Notes: generated by a model from the letters alone, not told the origin. 64,000 nucleotides of DNA from Erwinia_E haradaeae_E (GCF_900699015.1 NZ_LR217737.1:62001-126000); one strand, 5' to 3'. Shown: positions 9,359-20,509, counted from the first letter of the stretch. Numbers and translations: made by a program.

Positions 9359-12214
9359 TTATGATGATATCATCATAATTTGTTTTTTAATTAGTCGATC
9401 TTTTTCTATTTCAAATTCTCGTAATCGCTGACGTTCTTGTGATATAATTGAGGAAGGAGCATGAGTTATAAATCCTTTATTAGTTAGTTTAGCGTTCATT
9501 TTTTTTATGGTTATCTCTATCTTTATAATGTCTTTTTTTAGGCGGTCTATTTCAATAGAGTTATCTTGAGTATGCTTTTTGAGTATGAGTAGCTCAGCGT
9601 CATGGATGAATTTACTAAAGTTTGATGTGGTTTCTTCACCTTCTTGCACAACAGTGAGTTCATCTAGATGTGATAGGGTTTTCAGTAGTTTAAAATTTTG
9701 ATTTACACGACGCAGAACATCTTTATTTTTGCTACGAATAAGAAGATGAAGTGGTTGATTTGGAGGCAGACTGATTGTATTCCGCATATCTCGGATCGCC
9801 ATAATAGCTTCTTTAACCCATTCAATATCTTTTATTACTATCTCGTCTATGAATCTGGTAGAGAACTGGGGTATTGGTTGTAGCATAATAGTAGTATCGT
9901 GAATGTTTTGGATGACTTTGATTCTTTGCCAGATAGTTTCAGTTATAAATGGAATGATCGGATGGGCTAAGCGCAGTAAGGCTTCTAGTATGTAGACTAG
10001 TGTATTACGGGTTCCTCGCAATTGGGTTTCAGAACCATCACGCAGGATTATTTTAGTAAATTCTAAATACCAGTCGCAAAATTGATGCCATATGAATTTA
10101 TGTAATAGGTTTGTAATTAAATCAAAACGATAACTATCCATTGCAGTATGATAAGCTTGTATTGTGTTATTAAATTGACTAAGAATCCAACGATCTGGAA
10201 TTGATAGTATTATTTCCTTATTATTAAATCCACAATCATGTTGTTCTGTATTCATTAAAACAAATCGACTACCATTCCAGAGTTTATTACAGAAGTGTCG
10301 GTAACCTTCTAGTCGCTTCATGTCCCAGTGAATATCACGTCCAGTAGAGGTTAATGCTGCTAACGTAAATCGTAATGCATCCGCGCCATATGGTTTTATG
10401 CCATATGGAAAATTTTGTTTAGTTATTGCATGAATCTTTTCTGCTATCTCTGGTTTCCATATCTTGTTTGTGCGTTTTTTTAACATATCGTTTAAAGAAA
10501 TCCCATCAATCATCTCTAGTGGATCAATAACATTTCCTTTTGATTTAGACATTTTTTTACCATTTTCATCACGTACTAGACCTGTGATATAAATAGTTTT
10601 AAACGGTACTTGCGGTGTACCATTAGCGTCTTTAATACAATGCATTGTTAGCATGATCATTCTAGCAATCCAGAAAAATATAATATCGAATCCGCTTACC
10701 AGTATGCTAGTTGGATGAAATGTTTGAAGAGTTTTGATAGAAATAGGCCATCCCAAGCTAGTAAAGGTCCAGAGACTAGAGGAAAACCAAGTATCTAATA
10801 CGTCTTCTTCTTGCGTGAGGATTATGTCCATGCTAAGATTATTTTCTTTTCGAGCCTCTTCTTCACTACGGGCCACGTAGTAATTACCATATCTATCATG
10901 CCATGCTGGAATTTGATGTCCCCACCATAATTGCCGTGATATACACCAGTCTTCAATATTTCTCATCCAAGAGAAATACATGTTCTCATATTGTTTGGGA
11001 ATGAATTGGATGGTACCGTTTTGAACAGCTTCCACTGCTACTTTAGCTAGTGGTGCTGTATGTAGATACCATTGATCAGTAAGCATGGGTTCAATGACTA
11101 CACCGCTGCGTTCGCTATGTGGTATCATAAGATGATGTGGTTTGATTTGATCTACTAAGCCGAGTCTATCTAGAGATTGAATAATGGCTTTTCGAGCAGA
11201 TGTGCATTCTAGTCCATGAAATTCCAATGGAAGTGCAGGATCGTAAATATCAGATTTTTTTCCTTTAGTGTCAAATACTGTGGCGTAGTCACGAATTTTT
11301 CCATCGTATGTTAAGATATTAATCATTGGTAATTGATGGCGACAGCCAACCATATAGTCATTGAAATCATGGCCTGGGGTAATTTTAACGCAACCAGTTC
11401 CTTTTTCTTTATTTGCGTGCTCATCGGCAATGATTGGAATCCGACGGTTAATAAGGGGTACCATAATCGATTTACCGATTAGATCTTGATAGCGTCTATC
11501 TGTAGGGTGTACAGCTACTGCTGTGTCGCCTAGTATTGTTTCTGGTCGTGTAGTCGCAATAGTTATGTACTCTTTCCCATCATTGGTTTTAATGTTATCT
11601 GACAACATATAGCGGATATACCATATAAAGCTGTTTTGTTCTATACTGTCTACTTCTAAATCAGAAATAGCGGTATGTAATTTTGTATCCCAGTTAACTA
11701 AGCGTTTACCACGATAAATAAGTTTGTCTTTGTATAGACGGACGAAGACTTCTTTTACAGCATCTGACGAGTCTTTATCCATAGTAAAACGTTCGCGTTC
11801 CCAATCAACAGAGTTACCTAATCGGCGCATTTGTTTAGATATATCAGAACCAGATTGTTTTTTCCATTCCCAGATCTTTTGAACAAAGGCATTGCGTCCA
11901 TATTCTTGAAAATTTTTTCCTTCTTTTTCTGAAAGCATCTTGCTAACTATTACTTGTGTAGCTATCCCTGCATGATCGGTCCCTGTTTGCCAAAGTGTAT
12001 TTTTCCCTTGCATTCGCTGATATCGGATCATTATATCCATAATGGTTTGTTGGAATGCATGCCCCATATGTAAGATACCAGTAATATTTGGTGGTGGCAT
12101 TATAATACAGAAGTTTTCTTTGGAAACATCGCCGTGTGGTTTAAAATAGCCATTTTTTTCCCAAAACTCGTATATAGGTTGTTCAATGTCTTTTGGGTTA
12201 TATGTTTTGTCCAT
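9359..12214 (-). CDS. valS: Valyl-tRNA synthetase
   Basis: Class Ia aminoacyl-tRNA synthetase that charges tRNA-Val and edits mischarged threonine. The 951 residues equal the E. coli enzyme's length. The HIGH-type signature reads HMGH at residues 49-52 after PPPNITG. The CP1 editing domain spans about 190-400 (ATTRPET and the GTGCVKITPGHDFND region), and KMSKSKGN lies near residue 555. The anticodon-binding domain and the C-terminal coiled-coil arm (about 885-945, rich in Lys and Glu) are intact. In E. coli valS follows pepA and holC. Here the upstream neighbour is tRNA-Leu(CAA), and no holC was found. No strong Shine-Dalgarno precedes the ATG. The gene is essential. Confidence 0.99.
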   Translation of the reverse strand: MDKTYNPKDIEQPIYEFWEKNGYFKPHGDVSKENFCIIMPPPNITGILHMGHAFQQTIMDIMIRYQRMQGKNTLWQTGTDHAGIATQVIVSKMLSEKEGKNFQEYGRNAFVQKIWEWKKQSGSDISKQMRRLGNSVDWERERFTMDKDSSDAVKEVFVRLYKDKLIYRGKRLVNWDTKLHTAISDLEVDSIEQNSFIWYIRYMLSDNIKTNDGKEYITIATTRPETILGDTAVAVHPTDRRYQDLIGKSIMVPLINRRIPIIADEHANKEKGTGCVKITPGHDFNDYMVGCRHQLPMINILTYDGKIRDYATVFDTKGKKSDIYDPALPLEFHGLECTSARKAIIQSLDRLGLVDQIKPHHLMIPHSERSGVVIEPMLTDQWYLHTAPLAKVAVEAVQNGTIQFIPKQYENMYFSWMRNIEDWCISRQLWWGHQIPAWHDRYGNYYVARSEEEARKENNLSMDIILTQEEDVLDTWFSSSLWTFTSLGWPISIKTLQTFHPTSILVSGFDIIFFWIARMIMLTMHCIKDANGTPQVPFKTIYITGLVRDENGKKMSKSKGNVIDPLEMIDGISLNDMLKKRTNKIWKPEIAEKIHAITKQNFPYGIKPYGADALRFTLAALTSTGRDIHWDMKRLEGYRHFCNKLWNGSRFVLMNTEQHDCGFNNKEIILSIPDRWILSQFNNTIQAYHTAMDSYRFDLITNLLHKFIWHQFCDWYLEFTKIILRDGSETQLRGTRNTLVYILEALLRLAHPIIPFITETIWQRIKVIQNIHDTTIMLQPIPQFSTRFIDEIVIKDIEWVKEAIMAIRDMRNTISLPPNQPLHLLIRSKNKDVLRRVNQNFKLLKTLSHLDELTVVQEGEETTSNFSKFIHDAELLILKKHTQDNSIEIDRLKKDIIKIEITIKKMNAKLTNKGFITHAPSSIISQERQRLREFEIEKDRLIKKQIMMISS

Positions 12215-12377
12215 TTTTTTATTTGGCGAAAGTTGTTGAATTAATTTAGATTAGTTAATTTAGCGTTTCTATATCATTAACAATATATCATGCTACTTAA
12301 TTAACTAAAGTTTTATTAATATTTTAGGATGTGTTATGTATATCAAATTCTATATTCTATTTTATAAGAATGTATGA

Positions 12378-12462
12378 TGGTGCCGAAGACCGGATTTGAA
12401 CCGGTACGCCTTTCGGCGGTTGATTTTGAATCAACTGCGTCTGCCAATTTCGCCACTTCGGC
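12378..12462 (-). tRNA. leuX: tRNA-Leu(CAA)
   Basis: An 85-nt class II tRNA with encoded CCA. The acceptor stem GCCGAAG/CTTCGGC pairs perfectly. The anticodon stem GTTGA/TCAAC flanks loop TTCAAAA, giving anticodon CAA. The long variable arm (13 nt, CGCC..GGCG) folds as a leucine tRNA should, and the T arm ACCGG/CCGGT is perfect. It closely resembles E. coli leuX, which reads UUG codons. In many enterobacteria leuX is an integration site for genomic islands, but no integrase or att duplication is visible nearby. Confidence 0.97.
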
Positions 12463-15400
12463 ATCAAAGGTTATGTAAGACATTATTCTATAATATAGTT
12501 CATTGATGATAGATGCAACTTTCTTTAAGATTAATATATCATATGCTCTTAATGTATATATTTATATTGTTTTTATGTAGAAAGATGACTACTTATCTCT
12601 CATAGCAGGGTTAACAGGTATTGCATGTAATATTGATGATTGTATGTGTTTTGATTAAAAATCATAGATTTCAATAGTTATCATCATCATTATAATAATA
12701 AGCATTGGGTAATAGACATACTAATATCTTAATTGTATCAATGATCTAGTATGTTGTTTATAATTCTGTTGATTTGAAAAATAGAAAAATAAGATTATTA
12801 TAGCACTTGGTTTATGTCGATTTAGGTTATACTTTTATTTCATTATATTTTTATTTTTATTAGAAGATCGGTCAGTAGATTAATGTAAACTTGCTTGATA
12901 TTGTTAAATAGGACAACGGTAATATTGAAATTATTTATAGATTCACATTTTAGATTAGAAATTTATATTCATTATGAGTTAATTTATCTAGAATTTAATC
13001 ATAGATTATAGAGATTTTTTATATTAAAGGTAACTTAATGGGTTGATTTGATGATATTTTTCTTTTATTTTTAAATTGTAGATTTTTAGTGTAAATAAAT
13101 AGCTTCTTTTAAAGATAAAGATCATTTAATTCGTCTCTTCTGATTATACTATAGTCATATAGATTGATAATAAACTAATTAGGTGATTTTATAAAAGAAC
13201 GGAATTTTTTGTTTAGAAAAGTAATATAAAATAGAGTTTTAGATTTGATTATTGCTGATTGAGATTGTCATTTACATGTTAGTACAAACATAGATTAATA
13301 GAAATTTTATAAAATAAGTCTAATTACGAAGCATAGTATTCTGATTACATGTTATTCAACATTGTTATATTATTAAGATTTTTCTTTACTATATTATAAA
13401 GTAAGTTAGTGAGAATATTGTCTATATTTAGACATGGTTATCATTTTTATAATATCATTATTTGTTAACAGTTTTTTTGTAAAAGGAAATAGCTTTAGAT
13501 GTATTAAATATTTTAAACATTAATTATTTAATCTTTTATTATTAAAATTTTATTACTAAATGTAGTTTATATATACTTTGTAAGTATAAAAAATATTATT
13601 TTGATCAGCATGAATGTCTGAATCTTATTCTTTATTGAATTTGAGAGGAATTAATTCTGAATATAGATAAGTTCAGCCTGAAGCAAATAAGATTTAATTA
13701 GGTATTTAAGATAATAATGTAGAAATATATTTTGGGTCTGAATGCTTTTGATTAGTATTCTGTTATTATAATGCTTTTATATTTTAGGTCAATGATCTTA
13801 TGTAGAAAAAAAATTTGATTTGTCATATATCAGAAAGATTTTATTGTTTTTAAAGTAAGATTAACTAATAGTGAAATCTTGATTAATTTGAATGGTTATA
13901 GAAAGGGTGAGTATTGGTTATTTATAAGTATAATCACACTATAATATCTAGATTATTTGATATATTCGATATACTTGATTCTTATTTAGATCGCATCTAC
14001 AATCATATTGTGTATTAGATCAGTAAGTGATATGAATGAATCTTGATTTTTAGGATCATATTGATTAAGCTTATTGTTATAGTTGGAGTGAATCTAATAA
14101 AAGTGTTGTTCAGCTAAGAGAAAGGGGCGGTGATTATATTCATGATATTTAGATTAAATCTTATCGTAGAACAGTGTAAATATAGGTGATTTATAATGAT
14201 ATTAAGATTTCTTGACTAAATATTTTTTGATTGATCATTTTTAGTATTACGATATTTTAATAATAATATATTTCATATAATGATTGTAGATATTTTTATT
14301 ATATTGAATTGATAAAAACAATAATGATTAAAGTAATTTCATTATTAAATTTAGGTGATCTTTTTATCAAGAAGTGATAATTTTTATAATACTTATGAGT
14401 TATTATAAATAATATATATGTGTAGTATTTATATTGAAATTCTATTTGGAATAGAATAGTTTGTGCAGTATTTTTATAACTTTGATAGTAAGTGTTTTCT
14501 AATTTTGTCCTTTCGTAAAAATGAGTAATATATATTCTGCGAATAATGTATTCTACTTATTTTTATTGATTTATTTTAAGTTTATTTATATCTTTGCTCT
14601 AAAGAGATTGAGATTGTTATTGTGTAATATAGTTATATTTACTTATTTTAGTTTAGATAGATAAGTTTATAGACGATTAAGAATTGTTAGAATCGGTTAT
14701 AATCTTCATGGTAAGATGAAGATTGAATATAATATCATAAAAGTTTATGATAGGTATTAGTTCAGATATAAAATGGATTGTTAGTATTTTCAGAATATAT
14801 TTGATTAGTTCAACTCTATACTACTTTCTGCTAAAATGAAATAAATTTTACAATATAAAATACAGTTAATATATATTTTAAGATAGTAAGCTACGTTAAA
14901 GTTTATTTTCTAGTAATTATGAGATAGTGATGTATCTATTTAATTCTCTATAGAAGTGAGAGATAATTTTATATGTTTTTGTTGTTAATGTAATAAGTAT
15001 TAATAAGAGTAATTTTCGTATTAAATATTTATATTTTATTAATTAAATCAATAATGATTATATAATTTTATTATAAATAAGATTCTTTAAAAGAATATTT
15101 TTATAAGTTTTTAAAAGTACTAAAATAAGATATTTACTTAGAGGTAAGAACAATGATTATCGGCATTACTATGTTAAATAATAGTGTATGAGATAGATCA
15201 ATATTTGATTGATATTTAATAGTAAATAATATGAGTTTCTTTAGTTGTCTTTTCTATATTCTCACAAAGTTGATATTAAAAGTATATTGAGTTTTATCTA
15301 GATTCATAATTAGAGAATAATTGATTCAGTTAAGTAGTTAACTAATCTAATAAGATCTTTAGGATCGACTAAATATGTTAGTTTTTTGATTTGGTTGAGG

Positions 15401-15546
15401 TCTGGTGATGTCTTCAGTTATTACATTAACTATATAGATTAGTTTAAAAGATTGCTGATTTAATTAGATTCATAGATGATATGTATAAAATAATCATTTT
15501 TATATAGGTTTAGATAATAAATAGGTTTTATCGGGTGGTAGCTGCC
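12463..15546. other. 3 kb gene desert, AT-rich
   Basis: No frame of credible composition on either strand. A G-rich patch at about 14110-14140 and one at about 12600-12640 were translated in all frames and gave nothing recognisable. In hand-sampled lines G usually outnumbers C on the plus strand, by several-fold in places. Genes once here (such as holC/pepA, or cpx genes next to fieF) are no longer legible. Confidence 0.6.
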
Positions 15547-16449
15547 ATGAATGCTAAATACGCACGGCAGGTTTTTGCAGCGGCTATAGCGGGGGCGTTT
15601 CTCGCTTTTCTGTTGTTATGTATTAAACTTTGTGCTTGGTGGTATACTGGATCTGTTAGTATGCTAGCAGCGTTAGTGGACTCTTTAGTGGATATTGCTG
15701 CTTCATTGACAAATCTTCTAATTGTACGGTATGCGGTGCAACCCCCTGATGCTGAACATACTTTTGGTCATGGTAAGGCTGAATCTCTTGCGGTTCTTGC
15801 GCAAAGCATATTTATTTGTAGCTCCGCTTTTTTTCTTTTTTTTGCTGGATTTCATCATTTTACATCGCCTCAAGTACTAAAAGAACCTCTAGTAGGGGTA
15901 GTTGTTACTCTGATATCGTTACTTTCTACAATAGTTTTAGTTGTTTTTCAACGCCGTATTATACGGCGTACTCAGAGTCAAGCTATTCGTGCAGATATGT
16001 TACATTATCAGTCAGATATAGTGATGAATAGTGTTATTTTTTTAGCGATAGCTTTAAGCTGGTATGGATTTTACCGAGCGGATGCATTATGTGCGTTATA
16101 TGTCGGAATCTGGATTTTATATTCTTCTGGGCGTATGGCTTATGAGGCTATACAAGCTTTACTTGATCGATCCTTGCCGCCTAAAGAGTATCAGCTTATC
16201 ATTGATGTAATTTCAATGTGGCCAGGTATATGTGGAGCACATGATATTCGTACTCGTCAGGTTGGTCCTATACGGTTTATTCAACTCCATTTAGAAATGG
16301 ATGATCAATTATCATTATATGAGGCTCATAAGATCGTTGATCAGATTGAAAAAGCACTACTTGATACATTTCCTAGTTCTGATGTCCTGATTCATCAGGA
16401 TCCGCATTCTGTAGTAGATAAACAGCGTCAAGGTACGTTTGGAAAATAA
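15547..16449 (+). CDS. fieF: Cation-efflux pump FieF (ferrous iron/zinc)
   Basis: Inner-membrane CDF-family dimer that exports Fe2+ and Zn2+ in exchange for protons. It has six transmembrane helices and a cytosolic C-terminal metallochaperone-like domain. With the ATG at 15547 the protein is 300 residues, the E. coli length, and the transport-site Asp pair falls at D45 and D49 (DSLVD), with the partner His and Asp in DMLHYQSD near 153-157. A GTG four codons upstream is open, but GGTGG at 15534-15538 is better spaced for the ATG. The conserved RTRQ.GP segment of the C-terminal domain and HQDP near residue 285 are present. The fieF-pfkA order matches E. coli, although the spacer has grown to over 300 bp. 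Confidence 0.97.
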   Translation: MNAKYARQVFAAAIAGAFLAFLLLCIKLCAWWYTGSVSMLAALVDSLVDIAASLTNLLIVRYAVQPPDAEHTFGHGKAESLAVLAQSIFICSSAFFLFFAGFHHFTSPQVLKEPLVGVVVTLISLLSTIVLVVFQRRIIRRTQSQAIRADMLHYQSDIVMNSVIFLAIALSWYGFYRADALCALYVGIWILYSSGRMAYEAIQALLDRSLPPKEYQLIIDVISMWPGICGAHDIRTRQVGPIRFIQLHLEMDDQLSLYEAHKIVDQIEKALLDTFPSSDVLIHQDPHSVVDKQRQGTFGK

Positions 16450-16777
16450 AATATTTTCTATAACAGTCTGTTCTTAAGAATGAGAAACATCGTTGCGTTA
16501 TCTCAATAGTGACTTGTAATCAAATCCTCTATCTTAAGTAAAAGAGTAGTACTTAATATGACTATAGTAATAGTATTTGAATTATTTGAAGTTATTTAGG
16601 CAATTATCACCAATAAAAGATTATCTAAGATAGCACGACAATATTGTTTATTCGGTTAGTCAATACTTTATTAATCTACTAGTTTTATTTTATGTATTCT
16701 ATATCTATAGCTTCTATATGAAGATTTTGTCTATTTTTTAGTATTTATGAGTTTGACTAACATTTTATGAGGTTTGC
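16450..16777. other. fieF-pfkA spacer
   Basis: About 330 bp with no frame or RNA recognised. It should contain the pfkA promoter; AT bias hides any -35/-10 pair. Confidence 0.5.
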
Positions 16778-17740
16778 ATGATTAATAAGATTGGTATCTT
16801 AACTAGTGGTGGAGATGCCCCAGGAATGAATGCAGCTATTCGCGGTGTAGTGCGAACTTCCTTGAGTGCTGGTTTTGAAATTTTTGGGATTTACGATGGA
16901 TATTTAGGTCTATACCAAGATAGGATGATAACTCTTGATCGATATAGCGTATCAGATATGATCAATCGTGGTGGTACATTTTTAGGTTCTGCTCGTTTTC
17001 CAGAATTTTGTTCTAAAGCGGTTCGTAGTATTGCTATTCAGAATATGAAAAAACGTGGTATTGACGCTTTAGTTGTTATTGGCGGTGATGGCTCTTATCT
17101 TGGTGCTAAATCTTTAATTGAAATGGGGTTTCCGTGTATTGCCTTGCCAGGAACTATTGATAACGATATAGCTGGAACAGATTATACAATCGGTTATTTC
17201 ACTGCTTTAGAGACGGTAGTAGAGGCTATGGATCGATTACGTGATACATCTTCTTCACATCAACGAATTTCAATTGTTGAAGTAATGGGTCGTCACTGTG
17301 GTGATCTAACTTTAGCAGCTGCAATTGCAGGTGGGTGTGAATTTATTGTTTTACCAGAAAGAATGAATACTCGTGAAGATCTTGTTCATGAAATTAAAGC
17401 TGGCATTGCTAAAGGGAAAAAACATGCGATTGTGGCAATTACTGAGCATATATGTGATATAAATATACTAGCAGGATATATTGAAAAAGAAACTAAACGT
17501 GATACACGTGTGACTGTATTGGGGCATATTCAACGAGGTGGAGTTCCAGTAGCCTATGATCGCATACTTGCATCTAGAATGGGTGCATATGCTACTGAGT
17601 TGTTATTAAAGGGGTTTGCAGGATGTTGTATAGGTATTCAAAATGAGAAAATGGTGCATCATAATCTGATTGATGCTATTGAAAATATCAAGCGTTCATT
17701 TAAAGGTGATTGGCTGGAGACTGCTAAAAAACTATATTAA
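16778..17740 (+). CDS. pfkA: ATP-dependent 6-phosphofructokinase I
   Basis: Phosphorylates fructose 6-phosphate to fructose 1,6-bisphosphate, the committed step of glycolysis; cytosolic homotetramer. The 320 residues equal the E. coli enzyme. The ATP-site GGDAPGMNAAIRG (11-23), GGDGSYLGA (102-110) and the catalytic TIDND with Asp at about 128 are intact, as are the fructose 6-phosphate site (MGRHCGDL) and HIQRGG. A strong perfect hairpin 31 bp after the stop probably terminates the transcript. Retention of upper glycolysis indicates use of host hexose. Confidence 0.99.
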   Translation: MINKIGILTSGGDAPGMNAAIRGVVRTSLSAGFEIFGIYDGYLGLYQDRMITLDRYSVSDMINRGGTFLGSARFPEFCSKAVRSIAIQNMKKRGIDALVVIGGDGSYLGAKSLIEMGFPCIALPGTIDNDIAGTDYTIGYFTALETVVEAMDRLRDTSSSHQRISIVEVMGRHCGDLTLAAAIAGGCEFIVLPERMNTREDLVHEIKAGIAKGKKHAIVAITEHICDINILAGYIEKETKRDTRVTVLGHIQRGGVPVAYDRILASRMGAYATELLLKGFAGCCIGIQNEKMVHHNLIDAIENIKRSFKGDWLETAKKLY

Positions 17741-17771
17741 AACTAATGACATTAGTAATATATTATAGAAT

Positions 17772-17798
17772 TTTAGGATTCCTGAGAGGAATCCTAAA
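17772..17798 (+). terminator. Hairpin terminator of pfkA
   Basis: An 11-bp perfect stem (TTTAGGATTCC/GGAATCCTAAA) closes a 5-nt loop and lies 31 bp after the pfkA stop. The base of the stem ends in A/T pairs, but only a short T-rich stretch follows. It is the clearest terminator-like structure in the window and could work in both directions. Confidence 0.65.
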
Positions 17799-18451
17799 TA
17801 TTTGATAAGTGAGGTATTTCAGTGTTTTTAGGAAAGGCAGGTTGTTGATAAATTGTATGAGGATATAGTTATTTATTTTTTCGAAGTAAGAAAAGAGAGT
17901 AGAGTATTTTATATCTATTAATATCTTCTAATCCACTTTAGATAATAAAAGGTTTAAGAGAAAGAACAATTATAATTTCTAATTTTTACTTAGAAGGTAG
18001 TTTTATAGATATTAGGTTGGTAGTGCTTATGTCTTCTTTTTATTAAACTAATAAAGTTCTAAGTTACTATCTATAGTTTATTTCTTTTAAATTTCAAGGT
18101 TAATTGATCAAATTAGCTATAAATTTGTGGGAACATTAGATGAGTTATTTTTTTTATTTAATTAGAAAAGAATACTTCATACGTAAAGGATAATAGTATG
18201 ACACTTCAAGGGTCATTTTTGTTTATGTTATCTTTGGTAGATAACTAGAATGTATGCTAGACTATATTAGTAATATATATTGATATATTATTAGCTGATG
18301 ACTTGATAAGTTTTTATAATTAGAAAAATTAGATTATATTAATTTATATAATGTGAAGAACAGTAAGGGCTACATCTTATCTAGCCAGAGAATTGATTTG
18401 ATCATAGAGTAATATTCATTATCCAGTTAGTCCTCATTAATTGTACTATTT

Positions 18452-18480
18452 CCCTCTCAGTAGAATGACTAATGAGAGGG
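18452..18480. repeat. Inverted repeat 3' of cysE
   Basis: CCCTCTCA and TGAGAGGG form an 8-bp GC-rich stem around a 13-nt loop, about 120 bp past the cysE stop. It may be the terminator of the secB-gpsA-cysE transcript (minus strand), although no T run follows on that strand. Confidence 0.4.
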
Positions 18481-18598
18481 TGATATAACGATGTTTAGAG
18501 ATGATTTATTTAGTGTTTAATGGATTGATCTAGACTAAATTAGTTTGTATAAGCTTATTCTTTGATTGACAAAAATGGAATTTTAAAAGATAGATTGA

Positions 18599-19420
18599 TT
18601 AAATTCCATCGCCAGACTCGAAGCCTGGTGTTACTCCGTTAAAGTGTTGGTTCCTCTCCATTAATGGTATATCATTATTTGATTTTCTAACAATGCTTGC
18701 TGGTACACCAGCAACTGTAGTATGAGGAGGAACTGGTTGCAATACTACAGATCCTGCTCCGATCTTCGCTCCACACCCTACTTCAATATTACCAAGAATT
18801 TTAGCTCCCGCACCGATCATAACTCCTTCACGGATTTTTGGGTGACGATCACCATTAATTTTACCGGTTCCACCAAGTGTGACTGATTGAAGAATTGAGA
18901 CATTATCTGCAATCACTGCTGTTTCACCTATCACAGTACCAGTGGCGTGATCTAACATTACCCCTTTCCCAATCTGTGCTGCAGGATGAATATCCACAGA
19001 AAATGAGACCGACATCGCATTATGAAGATAGATGGCAAGAGCTCGGCGACCTTGCATCCATAACCAATGGGTAATCCGATAGATCTGTAAAGCATGAAAC
19101 CCTTTTAAATATAGTATTGGTGTAGAATATTTGTCGACAGTAGGGTCGCGATGACGTACTGCATGAATATCATGTGCAGCAGCAATGATTATTGATGGAT
19201 CTTCGTTATAAGCGTTTTCTATTACTTCTTGTATTGACATTTCTGATATAGATGAGTGCAAGATCTTCTTAGAAAGAATATAGCTTAATGCATGTTCAAG
19301 ATGATTATGCTTTAAAAGCATGGCGTGATAAAAACTGATCAACATCGGTTCACATTCAGATAGTTTGTGCGCCTCTATTCTGATATAACGCCAAATGTTT
19401 TCAGGTTTTATGCATGTCAT
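18599..19420 (-). CDS. cysE: Serine O-acetyltransferase
   Basis: Transfers acetyl from acetyl-CoA to L-serine, making O-acetylserine for cysteine synthesis; normally feedback-inhibited by cysteine. An N-terminal helical domain is followed by a left-handed beta-helix of hexapeptide repeats (about 140-230) with the catalytic Asp-His in MLDHATG and the conserved GGTGK loop. Start choice: an ATG six codons upstream is open, but the string AAGGAGA lies inside those codons and ends about 8 nt before the ATG at 19420. That gives 273 residues, exactly the E. coli length. The C-terminal tail ending in GDGI, implicated in cysteine inhibition, is intact. It is the last gene of the secB-gpsA-cysE cluster. 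Confidence 0.97.
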   Translation of the reverse strand: MTCIKPENIWRYIRIEAHKLSECEPMLISFYHAMLLKHNHLEHALSYILSKKILHSSISEMSIQEVIENAYNEDPSIIIAAAHDIHAVRHRDPTVDKYSTPILYLKGFHALQIYRITHWLWMQGRRALAIYLHNAMSVSFSVDIHPAAQIGKGVMLDHATGTVIGETAVIADNVSILQSVTLGGTGKINGDRHPKIREGVMIGAGAKILGNIEVGCGAKIGAGSVVLQPVPPHTTVAGVPASIVRKSNNDIPLMERNQHFNGVTPGFESGDGI

Positions 19421-19456
19421 TACTATGTTCTCCTTCATAAAATTATTATAGTTTTT

Positions 19457-20509
19457 TCATGAATTATATATTGAATCATCTTTATCTGATTTATTATGAT
19501 ATTCATTTTTTTTTTGTCGTTGTAGTAAACAATAAGCTGCTTCTTTTACATTTTTACCGCAATATAAAATTTGATAAATTTGTTCTGTAATCGGCATTTC
19601 TACATTGTAACGTAAAGCTAGTTTTTTGACTTCTTTTGTTGTATACCAGCCCTCAATGAGTTGCCCAATTGATTGTATTGCATTTTGTACGCTTTTTCCT
19701 GTTCCTATCATAATTCCAAAACGTCGGTTACGTGATTGGTTATCTGTGCATGTAAGAACTAAATCACCTAGTCCTGCCATGCCTGTAAATGTAGAAGGAT
19801 TAGCATTCAGAGCTGTACCCATGCGACCCATTTCTGCTAAACCACGAGTTATAAGTGCGGTTCGTGTATTTGCGCCAAAACCGATACCATCAGAGATGCC
19901 GGCTCCAATAGCAATAATATTCTTAATTGCACCACCTAGTTGAACGCCAATTAAATCGGTATTCTTATATACCCGTAAGTTTGCGCCACAATGCAAAATC
20001 TGTTGGAGTTCTGTAGCAAAAACAGAATCTGTCGCGGCTAATGTAATTGCAGTTGGCATGCCTTCCGCCATTTCTTTCGCAAAAGTTGGCCCTGAGATCA
20101 CAGCTAAAGGGATATGGTCACCAAGTATTTCGTGTGCTACTTCTTGTAGTAATCTACCAGTTTTTTTTTCTAAGCCTTTTGTAGCCCATGCTAGACGAGA
20201 ATCAGAACGAAGGTGGGGTTTGATGTAACATAAAACTTCGCCAAATGCATGGCTAGGTACAACTAATAGGAGATTTCGGCTACCTTCTATGGTTTTTTTA
20301 AGATCGTTTTCAATTATTAAAGTTGATGGAAAAGGTGTATTAGGAAGGATATTATGATGAGAGCGGTTGAGTTGTAACTGATCTTGATGAGATCGATTAC
20401 GTCCCCATAATAGCACTGTATTGCCTTTACGGGCTAAAGTAATCGCTAATGCAGTGCCGTAACAACCAGATCCGATAATGCTCATAACGGCATTAGAGTT
20501 ATGCATCAT
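19457..20509 (-). CDS. gpsA: Glycerol-3-phosphate dehydrogenase [NAD(P)+]
   Basis: Reduces dihydroxyacetone phosphate to sn-glycerol 3-phosphate, the backbone for phospholipids. The nucleotide-binding GSGCYGTA starts at about residue 13. The catalytic lysine lies in GGAIKNIIAIGAG near residue 200, with SGPTFAKE, GANTRTA and GLGDLVLTCT all conserved. The protein has 350 residues against 339 in E. coli; the excess is a low-complexity charged tail after the last conserved helix. It begins 5 bp after secB, whose order with gpsA and cysE is as in E. coli, so translation is probably coupled. An AGGG lies just before the ATG. A membrane-making symbiont needs this gene unless it imports glycerol phosphate. 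Confidence 0.98.
   Translation of the reverse strand: MMHNSNAVMSIIGSGCYGTALAITLARKGNTVLLWGRNRSHQDQLQLNRSHHNILPNTPFPSTLIIENDLKKTIEGSRNLLLVVPSHAFGEVLCYIKPHLRSDSRLAWATKGLEKKTGRLLQEVAHEILGDHIPLAVISGPTFAKEMAEGMPTAITLAATDSVFATELQQILHCGANLRVYKNTDLIGVQLGGAIKNIIAIGAGISDGIGFGANTRTALITRGLAEMGRMGTALNANPSTFTGMAGLGDLVLTCTDNQSRNRRFGIMIGTGKSVQNAIQSIGQLIEGWYTTKEVKKLALRYNVEMPITEQIYQILYCGKNVKEAAYCLLQRQKKNEYHNKSDKDDSIYNS

Larger units (their letters stand above)
17741..18598. other. Spacer between convergent pfkA and cysE
   Basis: About 860 bp between convergent genes. It holds two inverted repeats (listed separately) and otherwise AT-rich DNA without recognisable frames. A short frame from an ATG at about 18198 stops after 16 codons. 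Confidence 0.5.

Noticed and set aside
12378..15546. Genomic island at leuX
   Set aside because: leuX is a common integration site, but no integrase, no direct repeat of the tRNA end and no foreign-looking genes are present.
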